A DNA stretch of 64,000 nucleotides, from NCBI GenBank assembly GCA_964244495.1, contig CAXTIU010000001.1:1-64000 (forward strand), in the 5' to 3' direction. A program made the position numbers and the translations under genes. This DNA comes from RH-AL1 sp964244495 (GTDB taxonomy: Bacteria > Pseudomonadota > Alphaproteobacteria > Rhizobiales > Beijerinckiaceae). Below the pieces are notes generated by a model. That model was not told where the DNA came from, did no database searches, and saw only the letters and a list, made by a program, of their open reading frames with translations. This document shows positions 7,634-16,175 of the stretch, in pieces. Positions within the stretch are counted from its first letter, which is position 1. Every line of letters begins with the position of its first letter.

Positions 7634-9127
7634 TCACCCCGTCTCGGCAAGCAGCGAGAGTTGGCTGCGATGCTCGCCGATGACGTCGGTGAGATAGGTC
7701 GGGTAGTCCCCGGTGAAGCAGTGGTCGGTGAACTGCGGCCGGACCGGGTCCCGGCGCTCCTCGCCCATGGCGCGATAGATGCCCTCGACAGAAAGGAAGG
7801 CCAGCGAGTCGCAACCGATGTAGTCGCGCATCTCCTCCAATGAGTGCGTCGCGGCAAGCAACTTTTCGCGCTCGGGCGTATCGATCCCGTAATAATCGGG
7901 ATGGGTGATCGGAGGCGAGGAGATGCGGAAGTGCACCTCGCGCGCGCCCGATTCGCGCATCATTCGGACGATCTTCAGAGACGTGGTGCCGCGCACGATC
8001 GAATCATCGATCAGCACGATGCTCTTGCCGGCGACCACGGCCTTGTTGGCACTGTGCTTCAGGCGGACGCCAGACTCGCGGGTCGATTGCGTCGGCTGAA
8101 TGAAGGTGCGGCCGACATAGTGGTTGCGGATAATGCCGAGTTCGAACGGGATGCCTGAGGCGCGGGCGTAGCCGATCGCCGCCGGCACGCCGCTGTCGGG
8201 CACGGGGACGACCACGTCGGCGTCCACCGGCATCTCGCGCGCGAGTTCGGCCCCCATCGACTTGCGGATCTCGTAGACGGAGCGGCCGTGGACCATCGAG
8301 TCGGGACGGGCGAAGTAGATGTACTCGAAGATGCACGGGCGGGGCTGGACGCGGGGGAACGGGCGCAGGCTTTCGATGCCCTTGTCGCTGATGACGACGA
8401 TCTCGCCGTTCTCGACGTCGCGCACGAAGCGCGCGCCGATGATGTCGAGCGCGCAAGTTTCGGATGCCAGTATATAGCACCCGTCGAGTTCACCGATGAC
8501 GAGCGGCCGGATGCCGAGCGGATCACGCGCGCCGATCAGCATCTTGTTGGACAGGGTGACGAGCGCGTAGGCGCCCTCCAATTCGCGAAGGGCCTCGATG
8601 AAGCGCTCGATCACGCGCGCCTTGCGGCTGCGGGCGACGAGATGGAGGATGACTTCGGTGTCCGACGTGGACTGGTAGATCGCCCCGTCGCGGATCAATT
8701 CGCGGCGCAGCGTCAGGCCGTTCGTCAGGTTGCCGTTGTGCGCCACCGCGATGCCGCCGGAGTCGAGCTCCGCGAACAAAGGCTGGACATTGCGCAGGAT
8801 CGTCTCGCCGGTCGTCGAGTACCGGACGTGCCCGACCGCCGCGCTTCCCGGCAACCGGGCGATCGTCGAGGCCTTGGAGAAGTGATCACCAACCAGGCCG
8901 AGGCGGCGCTCGGAGTTGAAGCGGTGACCGTCGAAGGCGACGATTCCGGCCGCTTCCTGCCCACGATGCTGCAACGCGTGCAGACCCAGGGCGGTGATGG
9001 CAGCCGCATCTCCATGGCCGAAGATGCCGAAAACGCCGCATTCCTCGCGAAGTCGATCGGACTCCCAGTCGTCACAGCCGGCGTCGAGGTCGGATATATG
9101 GCTGACGGGAGCGGCTTGATCGGTCAT
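7634..9127 (-). CDS. purF: amidophosphoribosyltransferase
   Basis: First committed step of purine synthesis: PRPP plus glutamine gives phosphoribosylamine. The N-terminal glutaminase domain has its nucleophile Cys30 in EECGVFG, preceded by a 29-residue propeptide that would be removed. The C-terminal phosphoribosyltransferase domain has the PRPP loop VLIDDSIVRGTT. ATG 9127 is chosen because GAGG lies 7 bases upstream; an in-frame codon at 9172 would add 15 residues. Length is 497 residues. It follows cvpA by 142 bases, a purF-cvpA neighbourhood seen in many proteobacteria. Confidence 0.96.
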   Translation of the reverse strand: MTDQAAPVSHISDLDAGCDDWESDRLREECGVFGIFGHGDAAAITALGLHALQHRGQEAAGIVAFDGHRFNSERRLGLVGDHFSKASTIARLPGSAAVGHVRYSTTGETILRNVQPLFAELDSGGIAVAHNGNLTNGLTLRRELIRDGAIYQSTSDTEVILHLVARSRKARVIERFIEALRELEGAYALVTLSNKMLIGARDPLGIRPLVIGELDGCYILASETCALDIIGARFVRDVENGEIVVISDKGIESLRPFPRVQPRPCIFEYIYFARPDSMVHGRSVYEIRKSMGAELAREMPVDADVVVPVPDSGVPAAIGYARASGIPFELGIIRNHYVGRTFIQPTQSTRESGVRLKHSANKAVVAGKSIVLIDDSIVRGTTSLKIVRMMRESGAREVHFRISSPPITHPDYYGIDTPEREKLLAATHSLEEMRDYIGCDSLAFLSVEGIYRAMGEERRDPVRPQFTDHCFTGDYPTYLTDVIGEHRSQLSLLAETG

Positions 9128-9269
9128 TGGAACCTCGCGGTACCGGCCGTTCGCGTAAGCGAAGAAGGGCACGGCTCAGTCGTCTTCTGCCGATAGGACG
9201 TAGCGTGGCGGCCTTTACATAAGCCCAATGCCGGCAAACGCCAGTCGAACGTCCCAGCGGCCCCCAAGC

Positions 9270-9890
9270 TCAGGGCGCTTTTCCACCGTTGTTGCGCGGC
9301 GGCGGCAGTGGAACGGGTGAATCGGCATCGGGAGCGGTCTTGTCGTCGGGCGTTTCGACCTCAGGGGGCGGCTCTTCGGCCGGAGTCGCCTTGGTCTTGA
9401 TGATCTTGTTCAGGAGATCGTGCGGCAGCATCGCCTGCATGTCGTCGCCGACGCTCTGCAGCAGCGGCCGCATGCGGGCGTTCCTGACCCAGACCGGCTG
9501 CTTGTCGACGGGATCGAGCATCTGAAAGAAGACGAAGGCGATCACGCACAGCACGAAGCCGCGCGCCGCGCCGAACAGGAAGCCGAGGGAACGATCCAGC
9601 GCACCGACCTTGGAGTCGAGGATCGCGTCCGACAGGTTGACCGTGATGATCGAGACAAGGATCAGCGCGACGAAGAAGATGGCGGTAGCCGCCGCGATCG
9701 AAGCCCAAGGCTCCTTGGAGACGTAGGGTTTCACGTAAGGCAGGAGGTAGGGGTAGAGGTAGACGCCGGCGGCCGCCGCCGCGATCCAAGAGGCGATCGC
9801 CAGGACTTCGCGCGTGAACCCGCGCAGCATGGCGAGCAGGGCGGAGATCAGGATCACCACGATGAGGCTCAGATCGAGGTAGGACGGCAT
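9270..9890 (-). CDS. cvpA: CvpA family membrane protein
   Basis: A 206-residue inner-membrane protein of the CvpA (colicin V production) family, linked in other bacteria to envelope-stress and bile tolerance. Four hydrophobic segments are visible: LSLIVVILISALLAM, IASWIAAAAAGVYLYPYL, IAAATAIFFVALILVSII and FLFGAARGFVLCVIAFVFF. The last 60 residues are acidic and proline-rich, probably disordered. It is downstream of radA and upstream of purF on the same strand. The start at 9890 has only a weak ribosome-binding site. Confidence 0.92.
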   Translation of the reverse strand: MPSYLDLSLIVVILISALLAMLRGFTREVLAIASWIAAAAAGVYLYPYLLPYVKPYVSKEPWASIAAATAIFFVALILVSIITVNLSDAILDSKVGALDRSLGFLFGAARGFVLCVIAFVFFQMLDPVDKQPVWVRNARMRPLLQSVGDDMQAMLPHDLLNKIIKTKATPAEEPPPEVETPDDKTAPDADSPVPLPPPRNNGGKAP

Positions 9891-10083
9891 GGATCCGCAA
9901 CCTTGGGCTTGTTCATCGCGCTCGCCGGACGGAGATCTCCGATCGGCGGGGCGTGTCGCTGGGGGCGTGATGTCAGGACGTCTTCGTCGGGACGTGCGCT
10001 TATAGCGAAGCTCGATCCTCCCGTCACGCCGCTCGCCGGGCATCGGCGCGAGCCTGTGGCCCGCGCTCCTCAGGCGCGCTCCC

Positions 10084-11490
10084 CTACCGGTGCGTGTGAG
10101 CCCGTGCAGCGCCACCCGTCTTCGGCGCGGCGATGTCGGCGACGAGCGCGCCGATATGGTCGCAGACACGCAGGCCGAGCGGCTCGGACGCGTCCCCGCC
10201 GGGCGCGAGCTTGGGCGTGACGGCCGCGGTGAAGCCGAGCTTGCCCGCTTCCTTGAGCCGCGCCGCCGCGTGGGCAACCGGTCGCACCGCGCCAGACAAA
10301 CCGACCTCGCCGAAGTAGACGGCGTGCGCGGGCAACGCCTGGCCCGACAAGGACGACACCAGTGCCGCCGCCGCGGCAAGGTCGGCGGCCGGCTCGCGCA
10401 CCCGCAGGCCGCCGGCGATCGTGAGATAGATATCGTGCTGACCGAGCCGCAGCCCGGCATGGGCTTCCAGCACCGCGACGATCATCGCGAGGCGGCTCGT
10501 GTCCCACCCGACCACCGCGCGACGCGGCGTGCCGAGCGTCGTCGGCGCCACCAGCGCCTGGATCTCGACGAGGAGCGGCCGACTTCCCTCCATTCCTGCG
10601 AAGACAGCGGCCCCGGGTGCCGCCTGCTCATGCCCCGTCAGGAACAGCGCCGACGGATTGGCGACCTCGCGCAACCCGCCGCCGGTCATTTCAAAGACGC
10701 CGATCTCGTCGGTCGGCCCGAAGCGGTTCTTGATCGAACGGAGGATGCGGAAGTCGCGCCCGCCCTCCCCTTCGAAGGAGAAGACGGCGTCCACCATGTG
10801 CTCGACGACGCGCGGTCCGGCGATCTGCCCGTCCTTGGTGACGTGACCGACGAGGACGACCACCGCGCCGGTGGTCTTGGCGAAGCGGATGAGGCCCTGG
10901 GCGGAGCCCCGCACCTGCGTGACCGTGCCAGGCGACGCCTCGACGATGTCGGTCCACATGGTCTGGATCGAATCGATGATGACCAGCGCCGGGCAACGAC
11001 CCTGCGAGAGGGTCGCGACGATGTCCTCCACGCCGGTCTCGGCGGCGAGTTCCACGGGGGCGCCGCTGAGCCCGAGCCGCCCGGCGCGCAGCCGCACCTG
11101 GTCCATCGCCTCCTCGCCTGAGATGTAGACGACCCGCTCGCCGCGCCGGGCGAGCGCGGCGCAGGCCTGGATCAGAAGCGTCGACTTGCCGATGCCCGGC
11201 TCGCCGCCGAGCAGCACGACCGATCCGGCGACGAACCCTCCGCCGCTGACCCGGTCGAGTTCGGCGATGCCGGTGGTGAGGCGCGCCTGCGGCGTCTCCG
11301 CCGCGCCGAGCGCCCCGAGCCGGAAGACGCGGCCCTTTCGAGCATGGCGTGCCGTCTGCGCCCCGATCCCGGTGGTTCCGGCCTCCTCCACGATGGAGTT
11401 CCAGGCACCGCAGGCCTCGCAGCGCCCCTGCCAGCGCGGCGTGAGGTTGCCGCAGGATTGGCAAACGAAGGAGGAACGGGTCTTGACCAT
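10084..11490 (-). CDS. radA: DNA repair protein RadA
   Basis: A RecA-like ATPase that helps branch migration in recombination. The N-terminal zinc finger uses Cys10, Cys13, Cys24 and Cys27. The Walker A is GGEPGIGKST (about residues 95-104) and the RadA-specific SIKNRFGPTDEIGVFEM follows. The C-terminus has the Lon-like domain. ATG 11490 gives the usual VKTRSSFVCQSCG start and 468 residues. It is divergent from atpI across 146 bases. Confidence 0.96.
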   Translation of the reverse strand: MVKTRSSFVCQSCGNLTPRWQGRCEACGAWNSIVEEAGTTGIGAQTARHARKGRVFRLGALGAAETPQARLTTGIAELDRVSGGGFVAGSVVLLGGEPGIGKSTLLIQACAALARRGERVVYISGEEAMDQVRLRAGRLGLSGAPVELAAETGVEDIVATLSQGRCPALVIIDSIQTMWTDIVEASPGTVTQVRGSAQGLIRFAKTTGAVVVLVGHVTKDGQIAGPRVVEHMVDAVFSFEGEGGRDFRILRSIKNRFGPTDEIGVFEMTGGGLREVANPSALFLTGHEQAAPGAAVFAGMEGSRPLLVEIQALVAPTTLGTPRRAVVGWDTSRLAMIVAVLEAHAGLRLGQHDIYLTIAGGLRVREPAADLAAAAALVSSLSGQALPAHAVYFGEVGLSGAVRPVAHAAARLKEAGKLGFTAAVTPKLAPGGDASEPLGLRVCDHIGALVADIAAPKTGGAARAHTHR

Positions 11491-11636
11491 GACATCCATA
11501 TAGGCGCGTCGGGCGCCTGTCGAGGATCGCCCTGACGCCTTCGTGGCCGAATGTTGACACCCCGGCACGGCGTCCCTACAAGCCGCCGCACCAGGAACGA
11601 AGAAGCCGGCGGCCACGCGACGGCGCTGGAGGCCTG

Positions 11637-11972
11637 TTGGGGCAGAATGAGGACAAGCCGACCGACGCCGAGCTTCGCGCGAGGCTCGACAGGCTCTCGT
11701 CCTCGCTCGAGGCGCACGAAGGACGTGAGCCGATGCCGCGGACCACCGACACGAGCGTCGGTGGCGCCATGAGCCTCGGCTTCCGTGTCCTCACGGAGTT
11801 CACGGCCGGCATCGTGATCGGCGCCATCATCGGGTGGCAGCTCGACAAATGGTGTCACACCTCGCCGATCCTGCTGATCATCTTCCTGATGCTCGGCACG
11901 GCGGCGGGGTTCTGGAACGTCTACAGGATCGCCGCCAAGCCGACGGGGCGCGGCCGGCGCGATCCGCTCTGA
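11637..11972 (+). CDS. atpI: ATP synthase protein I
   Basis: A small membrane protein at the head of the F0 operon, thought in other bacteria to help assemble the c-ring. The 111-residue product has a charged N-terminal half and two hydrophobic segments (FTAGIVIGAIIGWQLD and PILLIIFLMLGTAAGFW). The reading frame opens with TTG at 11637 and no good Shine-Dalgarno is seen; ATG 11733 would lose the charged N-terminus. It is followed by atpB after 33 bases. Confidence 0.85.
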   Translation: MGQNEDKPTDAELRARLDRLSSSLEAHEGREPMPRTTDTSVGGAMSLGFRVLTEFTAGIVIGAIIGWQLDKWCHTSPILLIIFLMLGTAAGFWNVYRIAAKPTGRGRRDPL

Positions 11973-12005
11973 GGTCAAGGCCGCACGGCGGCGCGGGAGT
12001 GGAAC

Positions 12006-12764
12006 GTGGCGGCAGAACAGGCGATCGACCCGATCCATCAGTTCCGGATCGAGCCCATCATTCCCCTGCACATCGGCGGCCTCGATCTGTCCTTCACGAA
12101 CTCCGCCCTGTTCATGGTGATCGTGCTCGCCCTCGTGGTGCTGCTGATGGTGGTCGGCACCAGTGGTGGCGCGCTCGTGCCGGGCAAGGTCCAGTCGGCG
12201 GCGGAGATGGGCTACGAGTTCGTCGCCAACATGGTGAAGCAGACAGCCGGCCAGGAGGGCATGCGCTTCTTCCCGTTCGTGTTCACGCTGTTCCTCTTCG
12301 TGATCTTCTCGAACGTCATGGGGCTCATCCCCTACTCGTTCGCCGTCACCGCCCAGATCGTCGTGACCTTCGCCCTCGCGCTCCTCGTGATCGGCATCGT
12401 CATCGTCTACGGCTTGGTCCGCCACGGCACGCATTTCCTCGGCTTGTTCGTCCCCAAGGACGTGACGCCCGTCCTGCTCCTGATCCTGGTGCCGATCGAG
12501 GTCATCTCGTTCATCTCCAGGCCGATCAGCCTGAGCGTCCGCCTCTTCGCCAACATGCTGGCCGGCCACATCACCTTGAAGGTGTTCGGCGCCTTCGTGG
12601 CTTCCCTACTGGGCGCCGGCGCCTTCGCCGTGATCGCGCCCCTGCCTCTCGCCATGACCGTGATCCTCACCGCCTTCGAATTGCTCGTTGCGGTGCTGCA
12701 GGCCTACGTCTTCGCGATCCTCACTTGCGTCTACCTGAACGACGCAATTCATCCGGGCCACTGA
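12006..12764 (+). CDS. atpB: F0F1 ATP synthase subunit a
   Basis: Forms the proton half-channels of F0 against the c-ring. The 252-residue protein has several membrane helices and the essential stator arginine in SLSVRLFANMLAGH. Translation appears to begin at GTG 12006. It precedes atpE by 56 bases within atpI-atpB-atpE-b'-b. As is usual in alphaproteobacteria, the F1 genes are not here. Confidence 0.97.
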   Translation: MAAEQAIDPIHQFRIEPIIPLHIGGLDLSFTNSALFMVIVLALVVLLMVVGTSGGALVPGKVQSAAEMGYEFVANMVKQTAGQEGMRFFPFVFTLFLFVIFSNVMGLIPYSFAVTAQIVVTFALALLVIGIVIVYGLVRHGTHFLGLFVPKDVTPVLLLILVPIEVISFISRPISLSVRLFANMLAGHITLKVFGAFVASLLGAGAFAVIAPLPLAMTVILTAFELLVAVLQAYVFAILTCVYLNDAIHPGH

Positions 12765-12820
12765 ATAAACATCAACAACAGATCGGTTGCCCGTTCAAAA
12801 CCCTGGAGCATCCCCTTTTC

Positions 12821-13048
12821 ATGGATCCTGTCGCAGCCAAGTACATCGGGGCGGGCCTCGCCGCCATCGGCATGGGCGCCGCCGCCATCGGCGTCGGCCT
12901 CATCTTCGGCCCGTTCCTGTCGGGCGCCCTCCGCAATCCCTCCGCCTCCGACGCGCAGTTCGGTCGCGCGTTCATCGGCGCGGCGCTGGCGGAAGGGCTC
13001 GGCATCTTCGCCTTCCTCGTGGCGATCCTCCTGCTCTTCGTGAAGTAG
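12821..13048 (+). CDS. atpE: F0F1 ATP synthase subunit c
   Basis: A 75-residue hairpin membrane protein that forms the proton-driven rotor ring. Two glycine-rich helices flank a polar loop (ALRNPSASDAQ). The proton-binding glutamate is in ALAEGLGIF. The sequence lacks the extra polar residues typical of Na+-coupled rings, so proton coupling is inferred. ATG 12821 gives a standard length. A strong hairpin follows the gene. Confidence 0.97.
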   Translation: MDPVAAKYIGAGLAAIGMGAAAIGVGLIFGPFLSGALRNPSASDAQFGRAFIGAALAEGLGIFAFLVAILLLFVK

Positions 13049-13067
13049 GCGTCGGCTACCGACGACC

Positions 13068-13093
13068 ATCGCCGGGGCGACGTCCCCGGCGAT
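13068..13093 (+). other. stem-loop between atpE and the b' gene
   Basis: ATCGCCGGGG pairs perfectly with CCCCGGCGAT around a 6-base loop, 19 bases after the atpE stop. No U-run follows, so it is not a classic terminator. A 3' stabiliser that raises subunit c output relative to later subunits would fit the stoichiometry, but this is inference. Confidence 0.55.
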
Positions 13094-13168
13094 ATGCCCT
13101 CCCACACGACCGATCTTCGTGCCCCGATCTTCGCGAACGTCGGGCGACGCAACTGGGAAGCTTGACCG

Positions 13169-13696
13169 ATGGCGACAGTGATTCCTTCGGGCGAAAGCTC
13201 GGGCGGGCAGGAAGCGGCTTTCCCGCCCTTTGATCCCGCCACCTTCACCTCCACGATCTTCTGGCTCGTCGTGACGTTCGGGGCGCTCTACCTCATCATG
13301 TCGCGCATGGCCCTGCCTAGCGTGAAAGATATCCTGAGAACGCGCTCGGCCAAGATCCACGACGATCTCGCCGCCGCGCGAACCATGCGTGAGGAGGCCC
13401 TCGCCGCCTCGAACGCCTACGACAAGACCCTGGTGGAGGCGAGGACTCGTTCCCAGGCCCTCGCCGCAGAGACACGCGCCAAGGTCAAGTTGGAGCAGGA
13501 CGCCAAGCGCATGTCGCTCGAAGCCGACCTCGGGCACAAGTTGCAGATGGCCGAGGCGCGCATCGCCGCCATGAAGACCGCCGCTATGGCTAACGTCGGA
13601 CAGATCGCCAACGAGGCGGCTTCGGCGATCGTGGAGCACATCACCGGCAAGCCAGCCGATCCCGACGCGATCGCACGGGCGATCGCCGACGCCTAA
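13169..13696 (+). CDS. F0F1 ATP synthase subunit b'
   Basis: A 175-residue peripheral-stalk subunit. A Pro/Phe-rich start (FPPFDPATF) leads into one membrane helix (STIFWLVVTFGALYLIM), then a long charged coiled coil. It pairs with the following subunit b gene. Separate b and b' subunits are typical of alphaproteobacteria and cyanobacteria. The N-terminal extension and SRMALPSV after the helix identify it as b' rather than b. It follows atpE by 120 bases. Confidence 0.93.
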   Translation: MATVIPSGESSGGQEAAFPPFDPATFTSTIFWLVVTFGALYLIMSRMALPSVKDILRTRSAKIHDDLAAARTMREEALAASNAYDKTLVEARTRSQALAAETRAKVKLEQDAKRMSLEADLGHKLQMAEARIAAMKTAAMANVGQIANEAASAIVEHITGKPADPDAIARAIADA

Positions 13697-13723
13697 GCTG
13701 TGAAAGTCTGAGGTTCGATCGTC

Positions 13724-14203
13724 ATGGATTCGGAATTCTGGGTTGCCGTCGGTTTCATCATCTTCCTCTTCGTCGCCGGCTACCTCGGCGTCCATTCCCG
13801 GATCGGTGCGGCGCTTGATGCGCGCGGGCAGCGCATCAAGGACGAACTCGCCGAGGCCGAGCGGTTCCGGCGGGAGGCCGCCGCCGTGCTCGCCTCCTTC
13901 GAGGGCAAGCGGCTAGAGGCGGAGACCGAGGCGGCGGCGATCGTGGAGCAGGCACGCGCCGAGGCCGAGCTGATCGCCGGCGAGGCGGAGAAGCGTCTCG
14001 CCGATTTCGTGCAGCGGCGCACCGCGCAGGCCGAGGCCAAGATCGCCACCGCCGAGACGCAGGCGCTGGCTCAGGTCCGGGCCTCTGCGGCGGACGCCGC
14101 GACGGCGGCGGCCGCGATCGTCCTGAAAAGCGAGACCGTCGGCGGTCTGGCCGACCGGCTGATGGAACAGGGCATCGGTGAGATCAAGCGCCTGGCGCAC
14201 TGA
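13724..14203 (+). CDS. atpF: F0F1 ATP synthase subunit b
   Basis: A 159-residue peripheral-stalk subunit that links F1 to subunit a. It begins with a single membrane helix (EFWVAVGFIIFLFVAGYLG) and continues as an Ala/Glu/Arg-rich coiled coil. It starts 27 bases after the b' stop and is the last gene of the F0 operon. It converges with the exported-protein gene at 14276. Confidence 0.95.
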   Translation: MDSEFWVAVGFIIFLFVAGYLGVHSRIGAALDARGQRIKDELAEAERFRREAAAVLASFEGKRLEAETEAAAIVEQARAEAELIAGEAEKRLADFVQRRTAQAEAKIATAETQALAQVRASAADAATAAAAIVLKSETVGGLADRLMEQGIGEIKRLAH

Positions 14204-14212
14204 GAGCCGGAC

Positions 14213-14253
14213 TCGCCGGCGCCCGTCCGGGTTCGTTGGGTAAGCGCCGGCGA
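14213..14253. terminator. possible bidirectional terminator after the atp operon
   Basis: TCGCCGGCGC at 14213-14222 pairs perfectly with GCGCCGGCGA at 14244-14253, with a 21-base loop. It lies in the short gap between two convergent genes. There is no U-tract, so the terminator reading is tentative. Confidence 0.4.
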
Positions 14254-14275
14254 AGCGTCTAGTACGCTGACCGCG

Positions 14276-15010
14276 CTATTGGCCGGTAGCCGCCGCTTCC
14301 TTCCGCAGGTGACGACGACCAGCCTTGGCAGCCGGCGCCCCGTCGCCTTTACCGGCGTCGATCCCGACTTTGATGCTGTAATCGGCGGCGGTACGGCCGG
14401 CCGCGACGGGCACGTTGATCATCTCCGATATGAATTCGAAGGGCACGGACGCCTGGCCGCCTGCGACGGTGGCCGGCACGCGGAACAGCTTGCTTTCCAC
14501 AGGCTTCTGATCGGCATCGCTGAACACGACGACCCGGAGCGGAACGTCGAAATGACCGGCGGCGCCGACCGGGCCCAGCAGCACCCGACCGTTCGCACCG
14601 ACCTTGACGGCGATCCGGCCGCCCGACACCGAGCACTCGCGCCCGACATCATGGAGCGAGTACTGGTAGCGCAGACCCTCGTTGCCCGTCGCGCCGGCCG
14701 CCATGACCCGCTGGACCTGCGTCCCGTCGAGGATCTCGATGGTCGGGCAACCCGAAGGCGCTTCCTTCGGCGCTGGACCGGGCGGCTTGCCGAGGCCGAC
14801 AGCCCTCGTCGCCTTGCCGATCGAGGTCTTGATGCTGTCGCTCATCCTGTCGCTCCAATTCTGCGTCAGGCCGCCATCATCGTCGTCGTCGGCGGCGTGA
14901 GCGGCCGGCGGCACGCCGAGCGCCGCGCCGGCCGCCATCGTCACGCACAGCAGCAGCGCGGCCGGCCCCGATCGCCGCCGCGCACCGCCACTCTTGCCCC
15001 CTGCACGCAT
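14276..15010 (-). CDS. exported protein of unknown function
   Basis: I do not recognise a named family. The 244-residue product has a signal peptide (basic start, then ALLLCVTMAAGAALGV, then AAHAADDDDD), so it is probably periplasmic. The mature part begins with an acidic run and has two cysteines (GCPTIEI and RECSVSG). Its second half looks beta-rich and the C-terminus is Lys/Arg/Ala-rich. The start is well supported by GGGAGGAGG five bases before ATG 15010. It follows the IalB-like gene by 50 bases on the same strand, so the two may form an envelope operon. Confidence 0.75.
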   Translation of the reverse strand: MRAGGKSGGARRRSGPAALLLCVTMAAGAALGVPPAAHAADDDDDGGLTQNWSDRMSDSIKTSIGKATRAVGLGKPPGPAPKEAPSGCPTIEILDGTQVQRVMAAGATGNEGLRYQYSLHDVGRECSVSGGRIAVKVGANGRVLLGPVGAAGHFDVPLRVVVFSDADQKPVESKLFRVPATVAGGQASVPFEFISEMINVPVAAGRTAADYSIKVGIDAGKGDGAPAAKAGRRHLRKEAAATGQ

Positions 15011-15060
15011 CCGCGCCTCCTCCCACTCGAACCCGTCGACACCGCGCTTCGCCCGACCCG

Positions 15061-15600
15061 TCAAGGGAGTTCGGCGAAGGCGTCCTTGAAACCGGCGAGG
15101 GCGAGCGGAATGCCGATGCCCTGTTCCGGTGTCCTGAAGATGATGAACACGGCATTCTTGCCATTTTTAAGTTGGTCGATCAGCTTGTCTTCCATCACGA
15201 CCTCCGCGACGCACCCCGACGGTAGGCACCGCACGAAGCCGGCGTGGCCGATGTCGACATCGTCGATCTTCAGACCGAGGCCCGAGGGCAGCAGCACACC
15301 GAGGGGCGCGATCACCCGCAGGAGACGGTTCTTGCCATCGGCCGTCTTGAGGACGATGACGATGAGGGTGATGTCGGCTTGATCCTCGGCGGCGATGCTT
15401 TGCACCAGCGCGCACATCTCCTTGGCGGCGCCGGGCGGCGTCTCGCAGCGTACCTGCCAGTCGCCGTACTTGGCCTTGACCTTGCCCTGCGCGGCCAGGG
15501 GCGCCACCATGGATGCCACCAAAGCGCACGCGAGACCCGCGCACGCGAGAGCCCGGGCGAGCATAAAGACGGCATGAGGCAAACGCAGGGGGAAACTCAT
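15061..15600 (-). CDS. IalB (invasion-associated locus B) family protein
   Basis: A 179-residue exported protein. A signal peptide ends near APLAAQG and is followed by the family's YGDWQVRCETPPG block, GLGLKIDD and the two-cysteine VRCLPSGC motif. IalB was named from Bartonella erythrocyte invasion, but family members are common in non-pathogenic alphaproteobacteria, so the name does not imply virulence. ATG 15600 has AGGA about 6 bases upstream; an in-frame GTG at 15615 is possible. It is probably co-transcribed with the next exported-protein gene. Confidence 0.88.
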   Translation of the reverse strand: MSFPLRLPHAVFMLARALACAGLACALVASMVAPLAAQGKVKAKYGDWQVRCETPPGAAKEMCALVQSIAAEDQADITLIVIVLKTADGKNRLLRVIAPLGVLLPSGLGLKIDDVDIGHAGFVRCLPSGCVAEVVMEDKLIDQLKNGKNAVFIIFRTPEQGIGIPLALAGFKDAFAELP

Positions 15601-16175
15601 CGGCGTCCTATACACAATCGCGTTCGCCGCGGCACACGCGATCGCGACGTCCCATGTTCAGGCCTGGACGGCTAAGGTAAAATCGCGACGGAAGCGAGCC
15701 CGGGCCGGTGCTTTTATGACGCTCGTGAACGCTCGCGGGCAGCATCGGCCCTGCGCCGGTACCGCCTGCGCATCGTTTCTCCGGCGTTCGCGACGCGTTG
15801 TCGACGGGTGCGATGCCGACCTTGCGTGAAGGCCAGTCGCCCCTGGGGCGCCTGGAGCTCACGGCCGCGAGATATGCCTTCGGGGTGCGACGACGTAGGG
15901 GTGCATGCTCTGCATCCTACGTCCTTTCCAATCCCGCGCTTCGCTGCCACATGTCACCGGGTGGCGGCTCGATCTCAGGGCGAGTGGTCCGCCTCGTGGC
16001 CGATGTCGGGATCATGGATGGGTTCGCGAGGATGGAAGGCGGGCGGGGTGGAACGCGTGGAGACCCCCTTCCGCAAGACGACGGCCGACACCTTTAAGCC
16101 ACGGCCGGACGATCTAGAGTGTCGCGCGGCCAAGGTCGTCAACCAACGTTCGCGTTTTCGGGTAAGATCACCGTC
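15601..16175. other. 575-base stretch with no recognisable gene
   Basis: It separates the divergent IalB-like and ctaB genes. Short open frames exist on both strands but none resembles a protein I know or has a good start. One imperfect hairpin is visible: GACGTAGG at 15892-15899 pairs with CCTACGTC at 15916-15923. The promoters of both flanking genes should lie here. In many relatives coxB and coxA occupy this position. Confidence 0.6.

Noticed and set aside
15892..15923. Hairpin read as a terminator for the IalB-like gene or ctaB
   Set aside because: It lies upstream of both divergent genes, and has no U-tract and internal mismatches.
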